From contig NZ_CP121666.1 of assembly GCF_029714325.1 (NCBI RefSeq), positions 806,001 through 870,000 on the forward strand: a stretch of 64,000 nt of DNA, in the 5' to 3' direction. Below are positions 32,589-40,990 of the stretch, piece after piece (position 1 is the stretch's first letter; every line of letters begins with the position of its first letter). This stretch comes from Bradyrhizobium sp. CB1717 (GTDB lineage Bacteria; Pseudomonadota; Alphaproteobacteria; Rhizobiales; Xanthobacteraceae). The notes under the pieces were generated by a model. That model was not told the DNA's origin. It worked only from the letters and a program-made list of their open reading frames with translations, and did not search any database. The position numbers were made by a program, and so were the translations under genes.

Positions 32589-33956
32589 ATGCGGGCCACG
32601 ACGATCGAAGAACCAGCGCGCAAGGTGCCGCTCTACGGCGAATATGAAGTCGTGGTGCTCGGCGGCGGTCCGGCCGGCATCGTGGCGGCGGCCTCCGCGG
32701 CGCGCGCAGGGCGGAAGACGCTACTGATCGAGCGCTACGGCTTCCTCGGCGGCATGGGCACCGCGGCCGGCGTCACCAATTTCTGCGGCCTGCACGGCAA
32801 TGTCTACGGCAAGGCGCACCGGCTGGTGCAGGGCATGGCGTCCGAGCTGCTGGCGCGCATCGATCTGCTCAATGGCCTCAACACGCCGCATCTGATCCTG
32901 GGCAAGGTGTTTGCCCAGGCCTACGACACCGCGGCCTACAAGATCGCGGCCGATCAGCTGCTCGCAAGTCACAAGGTGCACATCCTCTTCCATGCCCTCG
33001 GCGCCGGCGTGGTGATGGGCGATGACCGCCGCATCGACGCGCTGCTGGTCGAAACCAAGGCCGGCCGGCAGGCGGTGCGTGCTGAGATCTTCATCGATTG
33101 TTCCGGCGACGGCGATCTTGCAGTCTGGGCCGGTGCGCCGTTCGAAATCGGCGACGAACACGGCCATCCGCTCTATCCATCGATGATGCTCCGTCTCAAC
33201 GGCATCGATCCCGAGAAAGCGGGCGAGGCCTGGCGCACCATTCCGCAACTGATGGAAAAGGCCCTTGCCGCCGGCACCCACACATTCCCGCGCAAGAGCG
33301 CGATCGTACGGCCGCAAAAATCCGGCATCGAGTGGCGGGTGAATTTTACGCAAGTCGCGCGCGAGGACGGCCACGCCATCAACGGCGTCGAGCCCGACGA
33401 TCTCACCCGCGGCGAGATCGAGGGCCGCAAGCAGGCGCTTGCCGCGTACGAGTTCCTGCGTAGCACCGTGCCGGGCTTTGAAAAATCCTACATCGTCGAT
33501 CTGCCGCCGCAGCTCGGCATCCGCGAGACCCGCCGCATCAAGGGCGGCTACCAGCTCAGCGGCGAGGACGTGCTCGGCTGCGCCTCGTTCGATGATTCCA
33601 TCGGCGTCAATGGCTGGCCGATCGAGGCTCATGTTCTCGGCGATGTCGTCTTCATCTTCCCGCCGATCCCGGAATCGCGGGGCTACAACGAGCTGCCCTA
33701 CCGGATGCTGGTGCCCGAGGGCGTCGACAATCTCCTGGTCGCCGGCCGCTGCGCCTCGATGACCCATGAGGGCCAGTCGGCGGCGCGGGTCTCCGGTGCC
33801 TGTTTCGTGATGGGCGAGGCGGCCGGTTCCGCCGCCGCGCTGGCGCTCTCCGGAAACCGGATTCCACGCGAAATCCCCATTGAAAAGTTGCAGGAAACGT
33901 TGAAACAACAGGGCGCCTTCATCGGACGGGATCAGCCCGTGCCGGAAGGTCTGTGA
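32589..33956 (+). CDS. FAD-dependent oxidoreductase (FAD_oxidored family)
   Basis: 455 residues from ATG 32589 (GGGAAGGG upstream). The ADP-binding motif VVVLGGGPAGIVAAASAARA is near residue 20, followed by TLLIERYGFLGGMGTAAGVT, the signature of the GidA-like FAD_oxidored family. A second motif, EIFIDCSGDGDLAVWAGAPF, lies near 160. The C-terminal FAD contact is VPEGVDNLLVAGRCASMTHE. Members are soluble flavoenzymes mostly of unknown substrate. It sits 33 bp before an ABC substrate-binding protein gene, so it likely oxidises the imported compound (inference). Confidence 0.9.
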   Translation: MRATTIEEPARKVPLYGEYEVVVLGGGPAGIVAAASAARAGRKTLLIERYGFLGGMGTAAGVTNFCGLHGNVYGKAHRLVQGMASELLARIDLLNGLNTPHLILGKVFAQAYDTAAYKIAADQLLASHKVHILFHALGAGVVMGDDRRIDALLVETKAGRQAVRAEIFIDCSGDGDLAVWAGAPFEIGDEHGHPLYPSMMLRLNGIDPEKAGEAWRTIPQLMEKALAAGTHTFPRKSAIVRPQKSGIEWRVNFTQVAREDGHAINGVEPDDLTRGEIEGRKQALAAYEFLRSTVPGFEKSYIVDLPPQLGIRETRRIKGGYQLSGEDVLGCASFDDSIGVNGWPIEAHVLGDVVFIFPPIPESRGYNELPYRMLVPEGVDNLLVAGRCASMTHEGQSAARVSGACFVMGEAAGSAAALALSGNRIPREIPIEKLQETLKQQGAFIGRDQPVPEGL

Positions 33957-33989
33957 CGGGCTGCCAAAGAAGACGACGGAGGAAACGGG

Positions 33990-34994
33990 ATGATCGGAAT
34001 TGCAAGGCTCGCGGCTGCCGGCCTGATGGCGATCATGGCGATGGGCACGGCGCGGGCCGAGGACGCGCTGAAGGCCAAGGTCGGCGTGCTCCGCCTGTCG
34101 TCATCCGCGCCCGTCTTCATCGCGCAGGACAAGGGCTATTTCCGCGAGGCGGGTCTCGACGTCGAGCTGAAGTTCTTCGACGCGGCGCAGCCGATCGCGG
34201 TCGCCACCACCTCGGGCGACGTCGATTTCGGCGTCACCGCCTTCACCGCCGGTCTCTACAATCTCGCCGGCAAGGGCACGCTGAAGGTGATCGGCGGCAT
34301 GAGCCGCGAGAAAGCAGGCTATCCCCTGATCGGCTATTTCGCCAGCAACAACGCCTATGGCGCGGGCCTGAAGACGCCGAAGGACCTTGCGGGTAAGCGC
34401 GTGGCGATGACACAGGTCGGATCGAGCTTTCACTATTCGCTCGGCCTGCTCGCCGACAAATACGGCTTCAAGCTTGCGGATGTGAAGATTGTGCCGCTGC
34501 AATCGCTGTCGAATGCAGCCGCCGCGCTCAAGGGCGAAACCGTCGATGCGGCGTTACTGCCCATCTCCACCGCGCGAAAACTGATGGACGAGGGCGGCGC
34601 GAAGTTTCTGGGTTGGGTCGGCGACGAGACGCCCTGGCAACTGGGCGCGGTGTTCGCCTCGCCGAAGACACTGGCCAACAAGGCGCTGGTGACGAAATTC
34701 CTCGGCGTGCTCGCGAAGGCCGACCGCGAATATCACGACGTCATCCTCGCCGCGATGAAGGACGGCGTTGCCCCGATCAACGAGCAGACAAAACCGCTGC
34801 TGGAGATCATCGCGAAATACACCAACTTGCCGGTCGAGCAGGTGGTCGGCAATTGCGCCTATATCGATCCCGACGGCAAGCTCGACGTGAAGAACGTCGA
34901 CAACCAGATCAAATGGCTGCAGGAGCAGGGTTTTGCCGACAAGGGCTTTGACGCGGATGCGATCATCGCCAAGGATTATGTGAAGGCGGACTAA
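33990..34994 (+). CDS. ABC transporter substrate-binding protein (NitT/TauT, NMT1-like)
   Basis: 334 residues after a strong GGAGGAAACGGG site. Signal peptide 1-23 (LAAAGLMAIMAMGTARAED). The mature protein starts KVGVLRLSSSAPVFIAQDKG, with GYFREAGLDVELKFFDAAQP, the standard opening of NMT1/SsuA-like proteins, and DFGVTAFTAGLYNLAGKGTL. These periplasmic proteins bind nitrate, sulfonates, thiamine precursors or aromatic acids. The ATPase and permease genes follow, separated by a palindromic repeat. Ligand unknown; the preceding flavoenzyme suggests an oxidisable organic compound. Confidence 0.92.
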   Translation: MIGIARLAAAGLMAIMAMGTARAEDALKAKVGVLRLSSSAPVFIAQDKGYFREAGLDVELKFFDAAQPIAVATTSGDVDFGVTAFTAGLYNLAGKGTLKVIGGMSREKAGYPLIGYFASNNAYGAGLKTPKDLAGKRVAMTQVGSSFHYSLGLLADKYGFKLADVKIVPLQSLSNAAAALKGETVDAALLPISTARKLMDEGGAKFLGWVGDETPWQLGAVFASPKTLANKALVTKFLGVLAKADREYHDVILAAMKDGVAPINEQTKPLLEIIAKYTNLPVEQVVGNCAYIDPDGKLDVKNVDNQIKWLQEQGFADKGFDADAIIAKDYVKAD

Positions 34995-34999
34995 CCTTT

Positions 35000-35079
35000 C
35001 GTCATTCCGGGGCTCGCGAAGCGAGAAGCCGGAATCTCGAGGTTCCGGGTCTGGTCCTTCGGACCATCCCGGAACGACG
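35000..35079. repeat. dispersed inverted repeat (CGTCATTCCGG type) inside an operon
   Basis: Starts CGTCATTCCGGGGCTCGCG and ends CATCCCGGAACGACG; an inner GGTCTGGTCCTTCGGACC hairpin is present. It lies between the binding-protein and ATPase genes of one importer, where it may tune relative expression. Confidence 0.7.
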
Positions 35080-35102
35080 GAGAGCAGGATAGACGAGACA
35101 GA

Positions 35103-35876
35103 ATGGACCTGATCGCCAACCACATCACCCATCGCTTCGGCGACCTCGCCGTGCTCGACGACGTCTCCTTCACCGTCGGTGCCGGCGAGGTGGTGGCGAT
35201 CGTGGGGCCCTCCGGCTGCGGCAAGAGCACGCTGCTCTCGATCCTCGGCGGTCTCTTGCAGCCGACCTCGGGGGCGCCCGAGCTGCGCGGGGCGCCACCG
35301 GCGGACAGTCTCAATCCGCTGACCTTCGTGTTCCAGGATTTTGCGCTGCTGCCTTGGGCGACGGTCGAGGAGAACGTCGAATTCCCGCTGCTGCACACCC
35401 AGCTCTCGGCCGCTGGGCGACGCGCGCTGGTCGAGGACGCCCTGCGCCGCACCGGCCTCACCGACTTCCGCCAGACCTACCCAAAGCAGCTCTCCGGCGG
35501 CATGCGCCAGCGCGTCGGAATCTCGCGCGCGCTCGCGGTGAAGCCCGCCATTCTGCTGATGGACGAGCCGCTCTCGGCGCTGGATTCGCAGACCCGCGAG
35601 CTGCTGATGGAGGATTTTGTCCGCCTGCTCGCCGATGGCGGCATGGGCGCGGTCTATGTCACCCACAATCTCGAAGAAGCCGCGCGGCTGGCCGACCGCA
35701 TCGTGGTGCTGTCGCGGCGACCCGGCCGGATCCGCGAGGTCGTGACCGTGCCGATGACGCGTGCGGCGCGCGGCGAAGCAGCGGCGCGTGAGAAGCTGCT
35801 GGCCCTTCAGAACCAGATCTGGTCGCTGATCCGCAACGAGGCGATCGATGCCGAGCGCGAGGTTCAGCATGCTTGA
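35103..35876 (+). CDS. ABC transporter ATP-binding protein (NitT/TauT type)
   Basis: 257 residues. Walker A GPSGCGKST near 37-45, Q-loop FVFQDFALLPWATVEENV, signature LSGGMRQRVGISRALAV near 130, Walker B ILLMDEPLSALD, and H-loop VYVTHNLEEAARLADR. It energises import through the adjacent permease. Its stop overlaps the permease start by 8 bp. The ribosome site before ATG 35103 is weak, so it may depend on translation from upstream or be expressed at lower level than the binding protein. Confidence 0.95.
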   Translation: MDLIANHITHRFGDLAVLDDVSFTVGAGEVVAIVGPSGCGKSTLLSILGGLLQPTSGAPELRGAPPADSLNPLTFVFQDFALLPWATVEENVEFPLLHTQLSAAGRRALVEDALRRTGLTDFRQTYPKQLSGGMRQRVGISRALAVKPAILLMDEPLSALDSQTRELLMEDFVRLLADGGMGAVYVTHNLEEAARLADRIVVLSRRPGRIREVVTVPMTRAARGEAAAREKLLALQNQIWSLIRNEAIDAEREVQHA

Positions 35877-36693
35877 CCGCGCGGCGAGCGATGTGGCCCC
35901 GAAGGATGAAGCGACGCGCCGCGTCCGCTTCCGTGGCGCAGGCTTCGTGCCCGCCTCGAGCCGCTTCGGCGGCTGGATCGCGCTCGCCCTCGTCATCGCG
36001 ATCTGGCAGGCCGCCGGCAGTGCGGGCCTCGTCAATGCGCTGTTCCTGCCGACGCCCGCTGCGATCGCGCGCGCGATCTACCAGCTCGCGGTGTCGGGCG
36101 CGCTGTGGCACCATTTGTCCGCTTCGCTCCTGCGTATCGGTGTCGGCTGGGTGCTGGGGACCGTGGCCGGCGTCGCCGTCGGCTTCGCCATCGGTCTGTC
36201 GCGGCTGGCGCGCAGCGTCGGCATCACCTTCATCTCGGCGCTGTTCCCGATTCCGAAGATCGCGCTGCTGCCACTGCTCATCCTCTGGCTCGGGATCGGC
36301 GAGGAGCCGAAGATCGCGACCATCGCGCTGGGCGTGTTCTTCTCGACCGCGATCTCGGTCTATAGCGGCGTCGATGCGGTGCCGCGCAACCTCATCCGCA
36401 TGGCGCAGAGCTTCAACGTTCCCTTCGCCACCATCGTCCGCAAGGTGATCTGGCCGGGCGCGCTGCCGGCGATCCTCGCCGGCTTCCGCATCACCGCGTC
36501 GGTCGCGCTCTTGCTCGTCGTCAGCGCCGAGATGATCGGCGCGCAATACGGCATCGGCGCCTTCGTGCTCCAGGCCGGCAATCTGATGCAGACCGATCAG
36601 CTGCTCGCGGGCGTGGTCATCCTGTCGGTGTTTGGCCTCGCGGTGGGCAAGGTGATCGGCTGGCTGGAGACGCGGCTGTTGCATTGGCGGTAG
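35869..36693 (+). CDS. ABC transporter permease (NitT/TauT type)
   Basis: 274 residues from ATG 35869 (GAGG upstream, overlapping the ATPase stop). Six membrane helices, from WIALALVIAIWQAAGSAGL near 35 to VVILSVFGLAVGKVIGW near 255. The cytoplasmic EAA-like loop is about RNLIRMAQSFNVPFATIVRK. It completes the importer with the two preceding genes. The last codons and stop, together with the flanking bases, are partly duplicated downstream (see repeats). Confidence 0.94.
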   Translation: MLDRAASDVAPKDEATRRVRFRGAGFVPASSRFGGWIALALVIAIWQAAGSAGLVNALFLPTPAAIARAIYQLAVSGALWHHLSASLLRIGVGWVLGTVAGVAVGFAIGLSRLARSVGITFISALFPIPKIALLPLLILWLGIGEEPKIATIALGVFFSTAISVYSGVDAVPRNLIRMAQSFNVPFATIVRKVIWPGALPAILAGFRITASVALLLVVSAEMIGAQYGIGAFVLQAGNLMQTDQLLAGVVILSVFGLAVGKVIGWLETRLLHWR

Positions 36694-36710
36694 CCAAGTT
36701 CACCACGGCC

Positions 36711-36779
36711 GTAGGGTGGGCAAAGCGAAGCGTGCCCACGATTTAGAAGATGTGGGCACGGCGCCAGGGCGCCCTACGA
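36711..36779. repeat. dispersed inverted repeat (GTAGGGTGGGCAAAGCG type)
   Basis: GTAGGGTGGGC opens and GCGCCCTACG closes the element; CGTGCCCACG...TGTGGGCACG forms the inner stem. Related to 36817-36932 and 39259-39348. Confidence 0.75.
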
Positions 36780-36816
36780 GACTGTTGCACTGGCTGTAGC
36801 CGCATCCACCGCAGCC

Positions 36817-36932
36817 GTAGGGTGGGTTAGCCCTGCAGATGCGCGAGGCCCATCTGCTCGGCGTAACCCACCACCTTATTTCCACCCGGAGAAATCGTTG
36901 GTGGATTACGCCTTCGGCTAATCCACCCTACG
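36817..36932. repeat. dispersed inverted repeat (GTAGGGTGGGTTAG type)
   Basis: GTAGGGTGGGTTAG at the left pairs with CTAATCCACCCTACG at the right; GGCGTAACCCACC and GGTGGATTACGCC form inner arms. The sequence from 36778 up to this element repeats the permease 3' end (GAGAC...CTGTTGCAC-TGG...TAG). Confidence 0.75.
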
Positions 36933-36943
36933 AGAGCGGTGCC

Positions 36944-37984
36944 TCACGCATTCCCGCGATCTTCCCGGAACAAATCCAGCTTCTGCTGCACCGGCCGATC
37001 CGAGAAGCTGAACAGCACGGCGTCCTCATCCGCCTCGTGCGTCACCCAGTGCCAGCTCGGCACCACGAACAGATCGCGCGGGCCCCATTCGAACACGGCA
37101 TCGCCGATGCGGCTGCGGCCGCGGCCTTCGATCGGACAGAACACGGTGGCATCGGTCGAACGATAGCGCGCGGTGGTAAAACCCTTCGGCAGCAGCTGGA
37201 TGAAGGTGCCGATGGTCGGCATGGCGAAATCGCCGGTCTCGGGGTTGCTGAACTTCAGCTTCAGCCCGTGGCAGGCGTCCCACTCCTGGCTCGTCCTGGC
37301 CTTCTCCAGCGCCTCGCGGGTGTAGGCATAGGGATAGCTGAAGATCGGCGACGTCTTCGAGCTCCGCTTCACATCGACCGGCAGCAGATTGTGACCGTAG
37401 CGGGCAAAGCTGTCGCCGGCTGGCTTGGTAATCTTCTGCTGGTCCTCCTTCGATCCTTCGGCGAAGGAGCAGTCGAAGAACTGCACCAAGGGAATGTCGA
37501 GGCCGTCGAGCCAGAACATCGGCTGATCGGTCTCGTTGGAATGATCGTGCCAGGTCATCGACGGCGTGATGATGAAATCGCCGGGCTCCATCGCGGTGCG
37601 CTCGCCATCGACCGCGGTGTGGGCGCCCCTGCCTTCGAGCACGAAGCGCAGCGCCGACTGGCTGTGGCGGTGCGCGGGCGCGACGTCGCCGGGCACCACC
37701 ATCTGCACGCCGGCATAGAGCGAGGTGGTGATCTTGGACTGGCCGCGCAGGCCGGGGTTCTCCAGCACCAGCACGCGCCGCTCGGCTTCCTTGGCGGTGA
37801 TCAGCTTGCCCGCCTCCGTCATGTAATCGCGGATGATTTCGAACTTCCAGAGGTGCGGCCGGCAGGCGCTTTTCGGCTCCGGCGTGATCAGGTCGCCCAT
37901 CACCGTCCACAGCGCGGTGAGATTTTCGCCGTCGATCTTCTTGTAAAACGCCTCGCGTTCCGGCGTCTTGGTCACGGCTTCCAT
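36944..37984 (-). CDS. gentisate 1,2-dioxygenase
   Basis: 346 residues from ATG 37984 (CCGGGAG upstream), a usual length for this enzyme. It is a bicupin: the first barrel carries the iron ligands in VAPAHRHSQSALRFVLEG near 105 and TWHDHSNETDQPMFWLDG near 145; the second has VFEWGPRDLFVVPSWHWVTH near 310. The enzyme opens the ring of gentisate (2,5-dihydroxybenzoate) with O2 to give maleylpyruvate in the cytoplasm. It is divergent from a zeta-GST-type isomerase gene that would act on that product. A 22-bp site shared with the monooxygenase promoter overlaps its likely -10 region. Confidence 0.93.
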   Translation of the reverse strand: MEAVTKTPEREAFYKKIDGENLTALWTVMGDLITPEPKSACRPHLWKFEIIRDYMTEAGKLITAKEAERRVLVLENPGLRGQSKITTSLYAGVQMVVPGDVAPAHRHSQSALRFVLEGRGAHTAVDGERTAMEPGDFIITPSMTWHDHSNETDQPMFWLDGLDIPLVQFFDCSFAEGSKEDQQKITKPAGDSFARYGHNLLPVDVKRSSKTSPIFSYPYAYTREALEKARTSQEWDACHGLKLKFSNPETGDFAMPTIGTFIQLLPKGFTTARYRSTDATVFCPIEGRGRSRIGDAVFEWGPRDLFVVPSWHWVTHEADEDAVLFSFSDRPVQQKLDLFREDRGNA

Positions 37985-38012
37985 GGCGCGGCTCCCGGTT
38001 GTTCTCGTTGAG

Positions 38013-38034
38013 ATTGACAGCATACTGACAATCT
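38013..38034. promoter_or_regulatory. shared 22-bp operator, copy 1 (divergent dioxygenase/isomerase promoter)
   Basis: TTGACAGCATACTGACAAT with flanking A and CT matches 42168-42189 at 19 of 22 positions; common core TTGACAGyATACTkACwAT. It lies 28 bp before the dioxygenase start on one strand and 57 bp before the isomerase start on the other. On the minus strand TATGCT resembles a -10 box, on the plus strand TTGACA a -35 box. The best candidate regulator is the MarR gene of the cluster. Confidence 0.6.
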
Positions 38035-38091
38035 TTGTAGCGTCAATGGCGGCTCCGGCTGCTAAGCAACGAGAAAACCGGGAGGGTTCCG

Positions 38092-38724
38092 ATGAAGCTG
38101 CACGGCTATTTCCGCTCCAGCGCCGCCTACCGCGTTCGGATCGCGCTGAACCTCAAGGGCCTCGGCGCCGAGCATCTGCCGCATCACTTACGCAAGGGCG
38201 AGCAATGCGCGCCCGCTTATCTCGCCATCAATCCGCAGGGCCTGGTGCCGGCGCTGGAGAACGATGCGGGTACCGTGCTGACCCAATCGGTCGCGATCAT
38301 CGAATGGCTCGAAGAGACCCATCCCAATCCACCGCTGTTGCCGAAGGATCCGCTGCGGCGCGCCAAGGTGCGCGCATTCGCGCTGGCGATCGCCTGCGAC
38401 ACCCATCCGGTGCAGAACTTGAAGGTGCTGGCCCGGCTGCGCGAGCTCGGCCTCGCCGAAGAGAGGGTCCAGGACTGGGCCGCCTGGGTCAACCGCGAGG
38501 GCCTGTCGGCCTGCGAGACCCTGATCAAGGGCGAAGCGGGGCCGTTCTGCTTCGGCGATGCGCCGACGCTCGCCGACCTCTGCCTGGTGCCGCAGCTCGC
38601 CAATGCCCGCCGCTTCGGCGTCGATGTCTCGGCCTATCCGCGCCTGCTCCAGGCCGAGGCAGCCGCCAAGGCGCTGCCGGCCTTCGCGAATGCCGCGCCG
38701 GAGAAGCAGCCCGATGCCGAGTAA
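38092..38724 (+). CDS. maiA: maleylpyruvate/maleylacetoacetate isomerase (zeta-class GST)
   Basis: 210 residues. The N-terminal thioredoxin-like domain has the zeta-class glutathione site FRSSAAYRVRIALNLKGL (Ser9-Ser10 region) and the QGLVPAL and LTQSVAIIEWL segments. The all-helical C-terminal domain contains CDTHPVQNLKVL, also typical of the class. It isomerises maleylpyruvate (or maleylacetoacetate) to the fumaryl form using glutathione. Facing a gentisate dioxygenase gene, the maleylpyruvate activity is the likely one. A fumarylpyruvate hydrolase is not in the window. The MarR gene overlaps its end. Confidence 0.88.
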   Translation: MKLHGYFRSSAAYRVRIALNLKGLGAEHLPHHLRKGEQCAPAYLAINPQGLVPALENDAGTVLTQSVAIIEWLEETHPNPPLLPKDPLRRAKVRAFALAIACDTHPVQNLKVLARLRELGLAEERVQDWAAWVNREGLSACETLIKGEAGPFCFGDAPTLADLCLVPQLANARRFGVDVSAYPRLLQAEAAAKALPAFANAAPEKQPDAE

Positions 38725-39226
38725 GCCTTCCGCTCCCATCACGATCGACGCGGTCTATGCCGCGCCGGGCTATCTGTTCCGGCGCATGCAGCAGATCGCG
38801 GTCTCGATCTTCATGGAGGAGTGCAAGGCGTTCGACCTCACGCCGGTGCAATATGCCGCGCTGATCGCGATCCACACCCATCCCGGCATCGACGCGACGC
38901 GGCTGTCGGCCGTGATCGCCTTCGACCGCTCCACGCTCGGCAGCGTGATCGAACGTCTCCAGGCCAAGGACTATATCGAGCGCAAGCCGGCCCCCGAGGA
39001 CAAGCGGATCAAGCTGCTCTATCTGACCAAATCCGGCGCGGCGATCCTGCGCGAGATCATCCCCGCCGTCGAACGGGCCCAGGCGCGCATGCTGGAGCCG
39101 CTCAAGCCCGCCGATCGCAAGGCGCTGATGGGTCTTCTGGAGCAACTCGTCGACCTCAACAATGAGGCCTCGCGCGTGCCGCTGCGGGCAGAAGACGCGC
39201 TGGAGCATCTGGGGAAGGGTGGGTGA
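38714..39226 (+). CDS. MarR family transcriptional regulator
   Basis: 170 residues from ATG 38714, overlapping the isomerase stop by 11 bp, so translationally coupled. The winged helix is clear: FDLTPVQYAALIAIHTHPGI near 36, the recognition helix region LSAVIAFDRSTLGSVIERLQ, and the wing YIERKPAPEDKRIKLLYLT. MarR proteins usually repress operons for the breakdown of aromatic acids and are released by the ligand or its CoA ester. It is encoded within the gentisate cluster and is the natural candidate for the 22-bp operators at 38013 and 42168. Confidence 0.93.
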   Translation: MPSKPSAPITIDAVYAAPGYLFRRMQQIAVSIFMEECKAFDLTPVQYAALIAIHTHPGIDATRLSAVIAFDRSTLGSVIERLQAKDYIERKPAPEDKRIKLLYLTKSGAAILREIIPAVERAQARMLEPLKPADRKALMGLLEQLVDLNNEASRVPLRAEDALEHLGKGG

Positions 39227-39258
39227 GGGGGCGCCCCGGCGAGCCCAGCCCGCGATCT

Positions 39259-39348
39259 CGTAGGGTGGGCAAAGGCGCTCTTGCGCCGTGCCCACCATCT
39301 CTCTCCTAATGGGCAATGGTGGGCACGCTTCGCTTTGCCCACCCTACG
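39259..39348. repeat. dispersed inverted repeat (CGTAGGGTGGGCAAAG type)
   Basis: CGTAGGGTGGGCAAAGGCG opens and CGCTTTGCCCACCCTACG closes a long dyad; inner CGTGCCCACCAT/ATGGTGGGCACG. Same family as 36711-36779. It separates convergent genes. Confidence 0.8.
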
Positions 39349-39376
39349 ATTGCGGAGTGAATGGCGACGCTCTGCC

Positions 39377-40990
39377 TCACATCCGCAACAACGCCTGCCG
39401 GTCGATCTTCCCCGTCCCCGTCTTCGGCAGCTCGTCGATGAAAATCACCTCGCGCGGATATTTGTACGGCAGCAGCTTGCCCTTCACGTAATCCTGCAGC
39501 TTCCGCGTCGCTTCGACCTGGTCCGCCGCGCGGTTGTTCATCACCACCACCGCCTTCAGCGTCATGCGCCGGTCCGGCAGTTCGGCCGCGAACACCGCGC
39601 ATTCGCGGATGTCGGGGTGGTCGGCGAGGCAGAGCTCGACCTCGAGCGGGTAGACCCACTGGCCGGAGATCTTGATGAGATCGTCGGCGCGGCCGCGGAA
39701 GAAATGGAAGCCGTCGGCATCGCGCACGAAGCGGTCGCCGGTGTAGATCCAGCCGCCCTCGCGAATGGTCTCGGCGGATTTGTCCGGCCGGTTCCAGTAC
39801 AGCGGCGTGTTGGAATCGCCGCGTACCCACAGAATCCCTTCCTCGTTGTCGCCGACGTCACGCCCGTCCTTGTCGCGCAACGCGACCTCGTAGCCGGGCA
39901 CGCGCAGGCCCGCGGCGCCGAGCTTCTTCTGCTCGGGGCGGTTGGAGAGATAGATGTGCAGCACCTCGGTCGAGCCCAGGCCTTCGACGATCTCGAGCCC
40001 GGTGAGCGTCTTCCAGCCGTTGAAGACCTCTGCCGAGAGCACTTCGGCGGCGGAGAGCGCCATGCGCAGCGACGAGAAATTCGTCTTCTCCGCGCCCTCG
40101 GCCTTGGTCAGCGAGGTATAGAGCGTCGGCAGGCCGAAGAAGACGGTCGGCCTGTACTGCTCGATCGCCGCGAAGATCGCGGCCGGCTTCGGCTGGCCCG
40201 GCAACAGCAGCGTCGCAGCGCCCGCCGAGAACGGAAAGGTGATGGAGTTGCCGAAGCCGTAGGCGAAGAAGATCTTTGGCACCGAGAAGCAGATGTCATC
40301 GGACGTCAGCTTCAGCACATTCCGCGCAAAGGCGACTTCGCTGTAGGCCATGTCGTGCTGGAGATGCACGATGCCCTTGGGCCGGCCCGTCGAGCCCGAG
40401 GAATACATCCAGAGCGCCATCTCGTTGCGATCGGTCGCGGCTTCGGCGAGCTCAGTCGGGAATTGTGCGAGCCAGCTCGCCGCCGCGACCGCCGCAGGCG
40501 CGGCGTGCTCGCCGACCTCGCCATTGACGACGATCAGCGTATTCAGCTTCGTCTCCTGGCACGCCTCCGCATTGAAGCGTCCGCAGAACTCGGCGTCCGC
40601 CACTGCAACGGCAGCGCCGGAATCGGCGAGATAGAATTGCAGCAAGTCCGGCGGCGTCAGCGTGTTGATCAGCAGCGGCACGAAGCCGGCGCGCACCGCG
40701 CCGAAGAAGGCGGCAGGATAAGCCGGCGTGTCGTCGAGGAACAACAGCACGCGGTCGCCGCGCTTAAGGCCGAGCGAAGCAAAACCGTTACCCCAACGGC
40801 AAGCCTCCGCGCAAAGCTCGGCATAGGTGCGCGTGCCCGCGGGGCCAAAGAGGGCGCGTTTGTCGCCGCGGCCCTGGGCCAGATTGTGGAACAGCACGCG
40901 GCTGGCGTTATAGACCTGCGGAACGGCAAAGCCGATCTCGCGCGCGCCCGCGCTGTCGGCGGGCACCTGGTCGCGAATCTCGTTGCTCAT
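39377..40990 (-). CDS. aryl-CoA ligase (benzoate-CoA ligase family)
   Basis: 537 residues. AMP-forming ligase with the P-loop MALWMYSSGSTGRPKGIVHL near 190-210, the A5 motif LGSTEVLHIY near 345, GWIYTGDRFVRDADGFHFF (A7-A8) near 420, and the C-terminal Lys in LPKTGTGKIDRQ. The N-terminus (FAVPQVYNASRVLFHNLAQG) and overall pattern match benzoate/4-hydroxybenzoate-CoA ligases. It activates an aromatic acid with ATP and CoA. Its ATG overlaps the stop of the monooxygenase gene (ATGA), so the two are co-translated, and the substrate is probably salicylate or a relative (inference). Confidence 0.9.
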   Translation of the reverse strand: MSNEIRDQVPADSAGAREIGFAVPQVYNASRVLFHNLAQGRGDKRALFGPAGTRTYAELCAEACRWGNGFASLGLKRGDRVLLFLDDTPAYPAAFFGAVRAGFVPLLINTLTPPDLLQFYLADSGAAVAVADAEFCGRFNAEACQETKLNTLIVVNGEVGEHAAPAAVAAASWLAQFPTELAEAATDRNEMALWMYSSGSTGRPKGIVHLQHDMAYSEVAFARNVLKLTSDDICFSVPKIFFAYGFGNSITFPFSAGAATLLLPGQPKPAAIFAAIEQYRPTVFFGLPTLYTSLTKAEGAEKTNFSSLRMALSAAEVLSAEVFNGWKTLTGLEIVEGLGSTEVLHIYLSNRPEQKKLGAAGLRVPGYEVALRDKDGRDVGDNEEGILWVRGDSNTPLYWNRPDKSAETIREGGWIYTGDRFVRDADGFHFFRGRADDLIKISGQWVYPLEVELCLADHPDIRECAVFAAELPDRRMTLKAVVVMNNRAADQVEATRKLQDYVKGKLLPYKYPREVIFIDELPKTGTGKIDRQALLRM

